Shown piece by piece: positions 6,146-11,468 of a stretch of DNA of 11,468 nt. The DNA is taken from contig VSJD01000036.1 of assembly GCA_008636095.1 (NCBI GenBank), positions 1 to 11,468 of the forward strand, in the 5' to 3' direction. Position 1 is the stretch's first letter, and each line of letters begins with the position of its first letter. The notes beneath the pieces were generated by a model. That model had not been told where the DNA came from, did no database searches, and was given only the letters and a program-made list of their open reading frames with translations. Made by a program: the position numbers and the translations under genes. Source of the stretch: Kiritimatiellota bacterium (GTDB lineage Bacteria > Verrucomicrobiota > Kiritimatiellia > JAAZAB01).

Positions 6146-6973
6146 ATGAACATCTTGCTTCCATTCGGGACCGATCTCTATTTGACCGTGCTGTCCGTTC
6201 TCTGGGGGGCGTGCATCGGCAGTTTTGCCAATGTTTGCATCTACCGCATTCCGCGCGGTATATCCGTCGTGACCCCGCGTTCCCGGTGTTCGCATTGTGA
6301 GCAGACAATCGCCTGGTATGACAATATACCGCTTTTCAGTTTCTTTATCCTTGGAATGAAATGCCGGCATTGCGGCCGGCGTATCGCGCCCCGGTATTTT
6401 CTGGTGGAATTTCTGACGGCCATAGTTTTTCTGCTCATCTGGCTGAAATTCGGATTTGACGCGCGCACCCCGATATACTGGCTGATGGCCACCGGCCTGA
6501 TTATCGGCACCTTCATTGATTTCGAGTTCATGATCCTGCCAGATCGTCTGACGGTCGGCGGAATGATTGCAGGGCCGATCCTGAGCCTACTGGTGCCTTC
6601 TATGCAGGGGCAGATGACCGCTTATACCGGTTTCTGTGCATCGGTCAGCGGCCTGGCGGTTGGCGCTATTTTTCTCTGGATCGTGGCAACGCTTGGAACA
6701 CTGGTGTTTCGAAAAGAGGCCATGGGAATGGGGGACGTCAAGCTCCTGGGTGCCCTCGGCGCCTTCCTGGGTTGGAAGGCGGTGTTATTTGTTGTCATGG
6801 GCGCCTCGCTGGCGGGGGCGGTTGTCGGCGTGTCACTGGTCATGGCCCGGCGTAAAACCATGGCCAGCAAAATTCCCTTTGGTCCCTATATTGCGCTGGC
6901 CGCCATTGTCTGGATTTTATGGGGCAAAGGCTGGTGGGCCGCCTATATGGCCTGGCTGGCTCAAGGTTTATAA
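6146..6973 (+). CDS. pilD: Prepilin peptidase / N-methyltransferase (type IV pilus, type II secretion)
   Basis: This 275-aa polytopic inner-membrane aspartic peptidase (family A24) cleaves type IV prepilins and pseudopilins and usually N-methylates the new terminus. The N-terminal [14 protein letters not shown] motif is present, with the zinc tetrad Cys48, Cys51, Cys73 and Cys76. The catalytic aspartates are Asp125 (in [10 protein letters not shown], 124-133) and Asp197 (in GMGD, 194-197). About eight hydrophobic segments fit the family, and having all four Cys suggests the methyltransferase half is intact. The ATG has no Shine-Dalgarno sequence and follows a heptad array by 9 bp. No pilin or secretion gene is nearby, so its place between aroE and aroK is odd but not unusual for a singleton pilD. 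Confidence 0.94.
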   Translation: MNILLPFGTDLYLTVLSVLWGACIGSFANVCIYRIPRGISVVTPRSRCSHCEQTIAWYDNIPLFSFFILGMKCRHCGRRIAPRYFLVEFLTAIVFLLIWLKFGFDARTPIYWLMATGLIIGTFIDFEFMILPDRLTVGGMIAGPILSLLVPSMQGQMTAYTGFCASVSGLAVGAIFLWIVATLGTLVFRKEAMGMGDVKLLGALGAFLGWKAVLFVVMGASLAGAVVGVSLVMARRKTMASKIPFGPYIALAAIVWILWGKGWWAAYMAWLAQGL

Positions 6974-7015
6974 GAGGAATTGGTTCGGGAGATAAGTAAA
7001 TATAGGTGCAAGGGT

Positions 7016-7113
7016 GTTTGGGCGTATGGGCGTAAAGAGTTTTCTCCGGCACTCCCATACTCCGTTACACCCATACTCCCATACTTGACACCGAACCCCG
7101 AACACTGAACACT
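7016..7113. repeat. pilD-aroK junction: inverted 8-bp arrays plus GAACMCY heptads
   Basis: The segment 7016-7035 (reverse complement of CCCATAC-type units) matches 7065-7084 at 17 of 20 bases in inverted orientation; the right copy shows a clear 8-bp CCCATACT period. Directly after comes a GAACMCY array: GAACCCC at 7093 and GAACACT at 7100 and 7107, ending 3 bp before the aroK ATG. Two repeat families are thus stacked in 143 bp between genes. Confidence 0.65.
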
Positions 7114-7116
7114 CAC

Positions 7117-7716
7117 ATGCATCCTTCCCGCAACATCATTCTCGTTGGATTCATGGGCACCGGCAAGACTACGATTGGCCGCGTACTGGCAGACCAGCTG
7201 AAATGTGATTTTGTAGATATGGATATCGAGCTGGAAGCGCGCGCCGGCAAGCCGATCCCGCGTATTTTTGCCGAGGACGGGGAACCGGTATTCCGCCGCA
7301 TGGAGCGGAATTTGGTTGTCGAATTGTCACGCCGGCCTGTCCGCCATAGCCTTGGCGGCGGTGGAAGCAACCTGGTCATCGCGGCGGGCGGCGGCATTGT
7401 GCTCAATCCTGACAATATCCGCGATTTCAGCGCCACGGGTCACGTGATCTGTCTGAAGGCCGCGCCCGATGAGATTCTCCGCCGTGTGTCCGGTTCCAGC
7501 CATCGTCCTTTGTTGGAGCAAGGCGATAAGGGCGAGCGCATTCGGAAATTGCGCATGGCGCGCCAACCGTTCTACGATGCCATTCCGGCCCAAGTGGATA
7601 CGACGGGGAAGACCATTAACGAGGTTGTTGTCGAGGTATTAAAAATAAGTGACTACTCTCACAAGGTGTTCAGTGTTCGGTGTTCGGGGTCAGAGAAGCA
7701 TGACGATGAACCATGA
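7117..7716 (+). CDS. aroK: Shikimate kinase
   Basis: This 199-aa P-loop kinase phosphorylates shikimate at the 3-hydroxyl with ATP. The Walker A is GFMGTGKTT (11-19). Asp34 and Asp36 follow in FVDMD, with FRRMER (59-64) for shikimate binding, AAGGG (89-93) and the lid Arg130 in SSHRPLL. The segment SLGGGGSN (78-85) makes the stretch before the GGG loop longer than usual. The ATG has no Shine-Dalgarno sequence and directly follows GAACACT heptads. The last ~17 residues, from about 183, are encoded by an inverted-repeat arm and have no counterpart in typical AroK, so the ancestral stop probably lay near 7650-7665. It works with aroE two genes upstream. Confidence 0.93.
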   Translation: MHPSRNIILVGFMGTGKTTIGRVLADQLKCDFVDMDIELEARAGKPIPRIFAEDGEPVFRRMERNLVVELSRRPVRHSLGGGGSNLVIAAGGGIVLNPDNIRDFSATGHVICLKAAPDEILRRVSGSSHRPLLEQGDKGERIRKLRMARQPFYDAIPAQVDTTGKTINEVVVEVLKISDYSHKVFSVRCSGSEKHDDEP

Positions 7717-7866
7717 GGCAATGCTTATTTGGAGTGCATTCGAATTCTAAATAAATTCGAGAAGTCACTTGAACGGCGCCCGCCAAGCGGCAACGCCGTT
7801 GGGCCGTCGCTGAGGATTCCGACGAGTATGGCGAGCCGAACCCCGAACCCCGAACACTGAACACCT
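7664..7866. repeat. aroK-queG junction: 26-bp inverted repeats around a 151-bp core
   Basis: The arm 7664-7689 and the arm 7841-7866 are reverse complements at 25 of 26 bases, built of GAACACT/GAACCCC heptads. A further GAACCCC unit precedes the right arm (7838-7844). The core holds two hairpins: CGAATT...AATTCG around 7741-7759 and AACGGCG/CGCCGTT (7772-7778, 7794-7800). It also holds GTATGGCGAGCC (7826-7837), shared with the ilvB-ilvN element. The left arm lies in the aroK coding end. No protein gene is evident in the core. Confidence 0.7.
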
Positions 7867-7881
7867 GCGTAGCGAGCCTTT

Positions 7882-8829
7882 ATGCCGTTGCCGTCCCTTA
7901 TCCGTGAGGAAGCATCTCGGCTTGGGTTTGCCGCCGTCGGCTTTGCCGCGATTGGGCCGTGCCAGACGTATGACCGATTCAAGAACTGGTTGAACCGGGG
8001 CTATGCGGGCGGTATGACTTACCTGGCCAGACATGCCCTTCTGCGTGCCGATCTGCGCCAGATTATGCCGGAAGCCCGCTCCATCATTGTCGTTGCCGCC
8101 CGCTATCCGGCCGATCCGACGCTCTCCCCATTTTCGAATTATTGCCGCGGGCGCGATTACCACGATATCCTGCGCGGGAAGCTGAAACAATTAGCGCGGA
8201 GCCTTGAAGTTCAAAGTAGTATTCCGCTCCGCTCGCGAATTTGCGTGGATTCGGCGCCCGTGTTGGAACGGGAATGGGCTGTGCGCGCTGGTTTGGGTTG
8301 GATTGGCAAGCAGGGTAGTCTGGTGAATCCGGAATGGGGTTGCACGCTGTTCCTGGGCGAGTTGTTGGTTAACCTGGAACTGGCGCCATCAAAACCCAAG
8401 CCCAGCAAGTGCGGCACATGTCGGCGGTGTGTCGAAGCTTGTCCTACCGGCGCCATTCAACCTGACGGGCTCATAGATGCACGACGCTGTATTGCCTACC
8501 TGACGATCGAACATAAGGGGGAGATTCCGGAAGACCTGCATCCGCTCATAGGTGCATCGCTCTTTGGCTGTGACCGATGCACGGTCGTGTGCCCGTTCAA
8601 CCCGGTCGGAGATACCGCCATTCTGCCGGAATTCTCATGCCTGGGCAGATCCGCCGCTGGCGGAAATCCTGTCGGCACACCCATGCCAACGGCTGAACAA
8701 TGCCTGACCCTGAGTGAGGCTGACTTCCAACAACGCTTCCGGGGCACGGCGGTTTATCGCTCCGGCCTGGCTTGCCTTAAACGCAATGCAACGGTTGCCA
8801 TGGCCAAACGCATTACGCCCAAAAAATGA
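7882..8829 (+). CDS. queG: Epoxyqueuosine reductase
   Basis: This 315-aa cobalamin-dependent iron-sulfur enzyme reduces epoxyqueuosine to queuosine in tRNA, the last step of queuosine synthesis. An N-terminal cobalamin-binding domain contains Asp123 in RICVDSAPVLERE and AGLGWIGK, matching the family's catalytic region. Two [4Fe-4S] motifs follow: CGTCRRCVEACP (177-188) and CDRCTVVCP (230-238). It is shorter than E. coli QueG (about 380 aa) and lacks the C-terminal HEAT-like extension, as in many bacteria. Residues around 256-261 (GRSAAGG) are encoded by a dispersed palindromic repeat. The ATG is preceded by the aroK-queG repeat element with only a weak ribosome site. The gene converges on the ROK-like gene, with 41 bp between the stop codons. 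Confidence 0.94.
   Translation: MPLPSLIREEASRLGFAAVGFAAIGPCQTYDRFKNWLNRGYAGGMTYLARHALLRADLRQIMPEARSIIVVAARYPADPTLSPFSNYCRGRDYHDILRGKLKQLARSLEVQSSIPLRSRICVDSAPVLEREWAVRAGLGWIGKQGSLVNPEWGCTLFLGELLVNLELAPSKPKPSKCGTCRRCVEACPTGAIQPDGLIDARRCIAYLTIEHKGEIPEDLHPLIGASLFGCDRCTVVCPFNPVGDTAILPEFSCLGRSAAGGNPVGTPMPTAEQCLTLSEADFQQRFRGTAVYRSGLACLKRNATVAMAKRITPKK
8649..8666 (-). repeat. REP-like palindrome inside queG
   Basis: ATCCGCCGCTGGCGGAAA is an inverted near-copy (16 of 18) of the palindrome at 611-628 in the ilvB leader. It sits in frame between the second iron-sulfur motif and the C-terminus of QueG, in a loop-like Gly/Ala-rich stretch, so the insertion may be tolerated. Confidence 0.5.
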
Positions 8830-8848
8830 TTCTCCTTGCTATGATTTC

Positions 8849-8876
8849 TGCTTTCTTCATTCTGCATTTTTCATTT
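8849..8876. repeat. Heptad array at the queG/ROK convergent junction
   Basis: Four 7-bp units of the type TTCATTC/TGCATTT run from 8849 to 8876. On the minus strand they supply the TGA stop of the ROK-like gene (8871-8873). No clear intrinsic terminator for either convergent gene was found in the 41-bp gap. Confidence 0.5.
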
Positions 8877-10286
8877 CTTTAGAGCCGGCAAGCTCGCGGC
8901 GGCAATGGCCTGGCCAACGCGGCGGCTGGCCTCATCCGGGACGGCCAGGCGCACCCTGGCGGCCACTTCCGGGAACTCCTGCTGGAGTACCCGGTTGGCC
9001 ATGCTCAATACTACGTCACCACCCAGTCCGGACGTGACGCGCCCCAGCATCAGCAGGTGCGCCATATCGTAAAAATCGGCATAGTGGGCCACGGTATAGC
9101 CGAAATACACGCCGATGGTTTCAAAGATTGCCCGTGCCCGCGGGTCCCCGTTGTCCATGAGCGCCTGTACGTCTTTCAGGCGTTCAGCCAATGTTTTTTC
9201 CTCGTGCAAAGGAATGCCGGCTTTGCCGGCCAACCGGTTGACCGCCACCTGCGAGAAATACTGCGAGCCACAGCCAGTGTCTCCCGACCATTCATCCACC
9301 GGCGCGGTTGGATTGTAATCTACCGGCGCAAACGCTAACTCGTCGAGCCACCCCGGCAAGTTACCGTCCTTGTCCACATAACCCCCGGCCAGGCTGGAAC
9401 CCATGGCGATGCCCAGCACGCGGTTGACATCCAGCGACATTGAACCCGCCAAGGCCGTCACTTCGCCGTCGTTAATTACCTCGAACGGGATATCGGCCCA
9501 AGCCTTGCGCAGTTCTTGGAACAGGCCGCGTACGCGCTGTTCGAACAGGTGTTTCGGCACGCCCCGGAAGAGTGAGGCCACGCGCACGCTGTTGTTGACA
9601 TATATCCCGGCCGAGGATCCGCCGATCGCGTCTACGCGCGGCAGATAAGAGGCGGCCTTCTTAAGCGCTGCGTTGATTTCATCAAAATGATACTGGGGAT
9701 CGGCATGCCCCTTCGGGTCCCAGACGACTTCCTCGCTGAACACCGATTTGCCATCAATGACTGCCGCTACTTTGCGGTCGCTGGCGCCCAGGTCGAATCC
9801 AATGCGACAACCGTTCAGGTGCCGGCCCAGTTGTTTGGCAGTGGAATTGTCGGGTGGCACGCCCTTGCTCGTGGTAATTTCAACGACAAAAGGTTTGTCA
9901 TAGACGGTATTCATCAAGTCCACATCGAAGGCGCGGGCGCCGGTTGGAGAGTAGATTGTTTGGATGTGTTGCCCGATGGCTTTGGGACCGCCGACGGCCA
10001 CGCGCCACCCGCCCCTCTGCCAGAGCAGAAACTTTACGATGCGTTCGACATAGGGGAAGTTGGACGTGAATCGTTTATCCTTCTCGGAAAACACGACGGT
10101 ATGATAACTGGAGACGGCGTCGTTATCGGCTTCGACAGCGATCACAAGCGGCACGCCTTTGCCGGATCGGGCAACTTCCGCCTGGAACGTCCGGTGCGCC
10201 GCCACGGCCGGCCTGAAATTCGGGTCCAACGGCGGGATGATCCGGGGCGGTGTAAGATACCATGATGCATTGTCAGCTGGTTGCAT
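8871..10286 (-). CDS. ROK-family (ASKHA fold) sugar-kinase-like protein with an N-terminal extension
   Basis: The 471-aa protein has a phosphate-binding loop IGFDLGASD (162-170), an Asp273 in VINDGEV at the catalytic position of ROK kinases (usually ND..A), and a second glycine loop GIAMGSSLAGGYV (292-304). It therefore probably binds ATP and a sugar. About 160 residues precede the first ASKHA motif; I do not recognise a domain there. The ROK zinc motif CxCGxxGCxE is not intact (only DTGCGSQ is seen), so it may be a divergent kinase or a sugar sensor. ATG 10286 is chosen because GAGGAG (10299-10294) lies 7 nt upstream; a longer frame reaches 10412 without a ribosome site. No DNA-binding helix-turn-helix was recognised. 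No sugar transport or catabolic genes are adjacent. Confidence 0.75.
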   Translation of the reverse strand: MQPADNASWYLTPPRIIPPLDPNFRPAVAAHRTFQAEVARSGKGVPLVIAVEADNDAVSSYHTVVFSEKDKRFTSNFPYVERIVKFLLWQRGGWRVAVGGPKAIGQHIQTIYSPTGARAFDVDLMNTVYDKPFVVEITTSKGVPPDNSTAKQLGRHLNGCRIGFDLGASDRKVAAVIDGKSVFSEEVVWDPKGHADPQYHFDEINAALKKAASYLPRVDAIGGSSAGIYVNNSVRVASLFRGVPKHLFEQRVRGLFQELRKAWADIPFEVINDGEVTALAGSMSLDVNRVLGIAMGSSLAGGYVDKDGNLPGWLDELAFAPVDYNPTAPVDEWSGDTGCGSQYFSQVAVNRLAGKAGIPLHEEKTLAERLKDVQALMDNGDPRARAIFETIGVYFGYTVAHYADFYDMAHLLMLGRVTSGLGGDVVLSMANRVLQQEFPEVAARVRLAVPDEASRRVGQAIAAASLPALKK

Positions 10287-10349
10287 ATCCAATCTCCTCG
10301 GTTTAAATGCCTGCCCGAGCGTCGGCCAAGGCTTGGCAAAATCACTATG

Positions 10350-10378
10350 TCTATATATATGGTGGACGGCAAAGTCAA
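10350..10378 (-). promoter_or_regulatory. Promoter of the ROK-like gene
   Basis: On the minus strand TTGACT (10378-10373) and TATAGA (10355-10350) are separated by exactly 17 bp, giving a start near 10343 and a ~57-nt leader before the ATG. An alternative -10, TATATA, overlaps it at shorter spacing. Confidence 0.6.
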
Positions 10379-10382
10379 GCGC

Positions 10383-10405
10383 TTTGTCTGAATTTTGTCT
10401 GAATT
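10383..10405. promoter_or_regulatory. Tandem 11-mer upstream of the ROK promoter, possible operator
   Basis: TTTGTCTGAAT occurs twice head to tail (10383-10393 and 10394-10404), ending 5 bp upstream of the -35 box of the minus-strand promoter. An 11-bp period puts both copies on the same DNA face, which suits a dimeric or cooperative activator. The regulator is unknown. Confidence 0.4.
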
Positions 10406-10410
10406 CCGGC

Positions 10411-10430
10411 AATGCCTTTCATGAGGCATT
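10411..10430. promoter_or_regulatory. Inverted repeat in the divergent promoter region
   Basis: AATGCCT (10411-10417) and AGGCATT (10424-10430) are perfect 7-bp arms around TTCATG. It lies between the two divergent promoters and may be an operator or simply a chance palindrome; no T-run follows, so it is not a terminator. Confidence 0.35.
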
Positions 10431-10451
10431 ACTTTGCATGTAAAATACTGC

Positions 10452-10479
10452 TTGCCTTGTAATGGTTCTTTTGCATAAT
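10452..10479 (+). promoter_or_regulatory. Possible promoter of the secreted-protein gene
   Basis: TTGCCT (10452-10457) and CATAAT (10474-10479), 16 bp apart, match the consensus at 4 and 5 of 6 positions. The start would lie near 10486, about 57 nt before the ATG at 10543. Confidence 0.4.
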
Positions 10480-10542
10480 TACAGGTTTATTAATGAAACG
10501 AATCATATTTGACAGCTACAGTTAAAAGGAGGATGTGAATCT

Positions 10543-11073
10543 ATGAAATTAATCCATCAGTTTACGGGATGCGGCGCGGTCATGCTGGCGATAGTTTTGA
10601 GTGGCTGGGCGGCGGAGCAAGCCGGAGGTCAGAAGTCAGAGGTCAGAGATCAGCAAAATCCCACAGCTAACGCGCCGGTCATGTTTGCGACGCCAGGCAA
10701 GACCACCGGTGGTCCGGTCAACACCGGTGGTCCGGTAATCACCGGTGGTACCAACGCCGCGGGCAGGCCGTCCCCGTTCTCCGCCGAGATCGGCGCGGAT
10801 TTTATGAGGAAGGTCATGGAGACGAGCGCCAAGATTGAAGAGGCCAAGCGCCAAATTGCCGAACGGCAGGCGCAACTCTATGCGACCAACCCGGAGATCA
10901 AATCTACCCGTGCGCGCATGATCGCGGGGCAGAAAGAAATCAATCGGATTTTAGACGCGGACCAGGATTTGGCCGAGTTGAAAATGAGCCGTGATATTCT
11001 CTGGTCCACCATGCCCGTCCTGCCGAAAGGGCAGAATCCGGCTTTGATGCCGCGCATGCCGGTGGCCCGATAA
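10543..11073 (+). CDS. Small secreted protein with a Gly-Pro repeat linker and a helical domain
   Basis: This 176-aa protein of unknown function has a strong ribosome site (AAGGAGG, 10526-10532). A signal peptide covers about residues 1-24: basic start, hydrophobic core, likely cleavage near GWA-A; no lipobox was seen. Next come a stretch encoded by TCAGARR heptads (about 29-38) and two and a half copies of TGGPV(N/I) encoded by an 18-bp tandem repeat (about 55-69). After that, a charged, probably coiled helical region (about 83-155, METSAKIEEAKRQIAERQAQ) ends in a Pro-rich tail. The last residues and the stop codon lie in another copy of the 18-bp repeat. It vaguely resembles small periplasmic helical proteins, but I cannot name a family. 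It stands alone between the ROK promoter and an insertion sequence. Confidence 0.7.
   Translation: MKLIHQFTGCGAVMLAIVLSGWAAEQAGGQKSEVRDQQNPTANAPVMFATPGKTTGGPVNTGGPVITGGTNAAGRPSPFSAEIGADFMRKVMETSAKIEEAKRQIAERQAQLYATNPEIKSTRARMIAGQKEINRILDADQDLAELKMSRDILWSTMPVLPKGQNPALMPRMPVAR
10629..10656 (+). repeat. TCAGARR heptads inside a coding sequence
   Basis: Four 7-bp units run within the secreted-protein gene just after the signal peptide. The array is 28 bp, not a multiple of three, so its gain or loss would shift the frame. Confidence 0.75.
10705..10752 (+). repeat. 18-bp tandem repeat encoding TGGPV units
   Basis: ACCGGTGGTCCGGTCAAC (10705-10722) is followed by a 16/18-type copy (10723-10740) and a partial third (10741-10752). 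It keeps frame and encodes a Gly/Pro linker. Confidence 0.8.
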
Positions 11074-11098
11074 ACACCGGTAGCCCGGTAGGCACCGG
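11058..11098 (+). repeat. Second cluster of the 18-bp repeat over the stop codon
   Basis: Units at 11058-11075, 11076-11093 and a partial at 11094-11098 match the ACCGGTGGTCCGGTMAWC family. The gene's TAA stop (11071-11073) is formed inside the first unit (CCCGATAAAC). Confidence 0.65.
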
Positions 11099-11240
11099 AA
11101 GCTTGCGACTTCGGGGTGTCTATTTTCTATAGCCATCTGAATCCACTGGACATTACTCTGGGCTGCCTGCACGAAGGGCGACGGAGGAAGGATTGCCACC
11201 AGACCAGCTATTGGGGGTGGTCCTGCGAAGGAGATACCCT
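11099..11240. other. Non-coding stretch between the 18-bp repeats and the insertion sequence
   Basis: No gene or RNA was recognised. A weak inverted pair CCACC...GGTGG around 11199-11220 is visible. Minus-strand open reading here starts inside the insertion sequence end and reads antisense through the repeats, so I do not regard it as a gene. Confidence 0.35.
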
Positions 11241-11248
11241 CCCCCCCC

Positions 11249-11275
11249 CGTTGCGCCATAATAAAATGTTACCGG
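11249..11275. repeat. Subterminal repeat copy 1 of the insertion sequence
   Basis: CGTTGCGCCATAAT, AAA, then ATGTTACCGG; it sits directly inside the C-run at the likely element terminus. It is probably a transposase-binding site. Confidence 0.6.
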
Positions 11276-11297
11276 CATGACATTGAGAAGATGCCTT

Positions 11298-11323
11298 CGT
11301 TGCGCCATAATACATGTTACCGG
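11298..11323. repeat. Subterminal repeat copy 2 of the insertion sequence
   Basis: CGTTGCGCCATAAT, AC, then ATGTTACCGG, 49 bp inward of copy 1. It contains the transposase stop codon (complement of TTA 11317-11319). Confidence 0.6.
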
Positions 11324-11468
11324 AGCTCCTTGAGGATTTGGTTTTGTTTGAAGTCAATTTGGCGTTTTAAGGCAAAAGGGTTGATGTTGCAGAATATTTC
11401 TGTCAGCCAGGTTTTAACCGGCTCAAAGATTTCGTCAGAGCTCATCAGCCGCTGATAGGGAGTCTGCG
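11317..11468 (-). CDS. Transposase C-terminus, DDE integrase-core type (partial)
   Basis: The last 49 residues of a protein that starts beyond the window. They begin QTPYQRLMSS and contain NPFALKRQIDFKQNQI, matching the conserved C-terminal tail (TPYQRL...LNP..L.R.I) of integrase-core transposases of the IS481/ISNCY-like type. The DDE catalytic core lies outside the window, so activity cannot be judged. The stop codon is formed by the subterminal repeat of the element. Confidence 0.7.
   Translation of the reverse strand, partial: QTPYQRLMSSDEIFEPVKTWLTEIFCNINPFALKRQIDFKQNQILKELR

Larger units (their letters stand above)
11241..11468 (-). mobile_element. Terminal part of an insertion sequence (truncated by the window)
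   Basis: The 3' end of a transposase gene (minus strand) is followed by two direct copies of a subterminal repeat (11298-11323 and 11249-11275) and a run of nine C (11241-11249) that probably marks the element's end. The repeat copies share CGTTGCGCCATAAT and ATGTTACCGG around a 2-3 nt variable centre. The other end lies outside the window, so no target duplication can be checked. Confidence 0.65.

Noticed and set aside
7085..7090. TTGACA before aroK as a promoter
   Set aside because: It lies in repeat sequence and has no -10 box at 16-18 bp spacing.
2385..8876. CRISPR array made of the short repeats
   Set aside because: Units are 7-8 bp, contiguous, degenerate and without unique spacers of constant length; no cas genes are present.
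10287..10412. Longer ROK-like protein starting at 10412
   Set aside because: The extension would cover the promoter (TTGACT/TATAGA) and operator-like repeats, and ATG 10286 has a strong SD.
10951..11259. Minus-strand 102-codon frame starting in the insertion sequence end
   Set aside because: It begins in the subterminal repeat, reads antisense through the 18-bp repeats and the secreted-protein gene, and has no ribosome site.

Overview
This window reads as bacterial chromosome with genes of roughly 60% G+C. Eight genes, seven of them housekeeping, lie head to tail on the + strand: ilvB, ilvN, leuA, a four-helix-bundle gene, aroE, pilD, aroK and queG. A convergent ROK-like gene, a small secreted protein and the end of an insertion sequence follow. 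Protein styles and repeat-filled spacers suggest an uncultured, PVC-like lineage (Kiritimatiellota, Lentisphaerota or Omnitrophota). That placement is an impression from sequence alone and is weak.

Region by region: 1-361 is the end of an unrecognised gene plus unexplained DNA. 362-661 is a complete-looking branched-chain amino acid attenuator: a promoter, a Val/Leu-rich leader peptide, mutually exclusive hairpins and a U-tract terminator. It is followed by a 36-bp palindrome and ilvB. ilvB-ilvN-leuA covers acetolactate synthesis and the entry to leucine synthesis; ilvC is absent here. A low-G+C S23-type four-helix-bundle gene sits between leuA and aroE, bracketed by exact 25-bp inverted repeats. 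aroE and aroK (shikimate pathway) flank a prepilin peptidase gene. queG (queuosine) ends the series. The ROK-like gene runs the other way and has its own promoter, with a tandem 11-mer just upstream. The last gene encodes a small secreted helical protein built partly from repeats. The right edge holds a truncated insertion sequence with its transposase C-terminus.

The most striking feature is not a gene. Every gene junction from ilvB to the ROK gene contains degenerate arrays with a 7-bp (once 8-bp) period, in at least five sequence families: TCAGARR, GAACMCY, AACRAAG, CCCATACT (8 bp) and a YKCATTY-like family. Several occur as inverted pairs enclosing 37-414 bp. They supply stop codons and C-terminal tails to neighbouring genes and lie directly before SD-less start codons. 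The four-helix-bundle gene inside one such pair is the best candidate for a little-described system: an IVS-like cassette or non-autonomous mobile element inserted into a biosynthetic operon.
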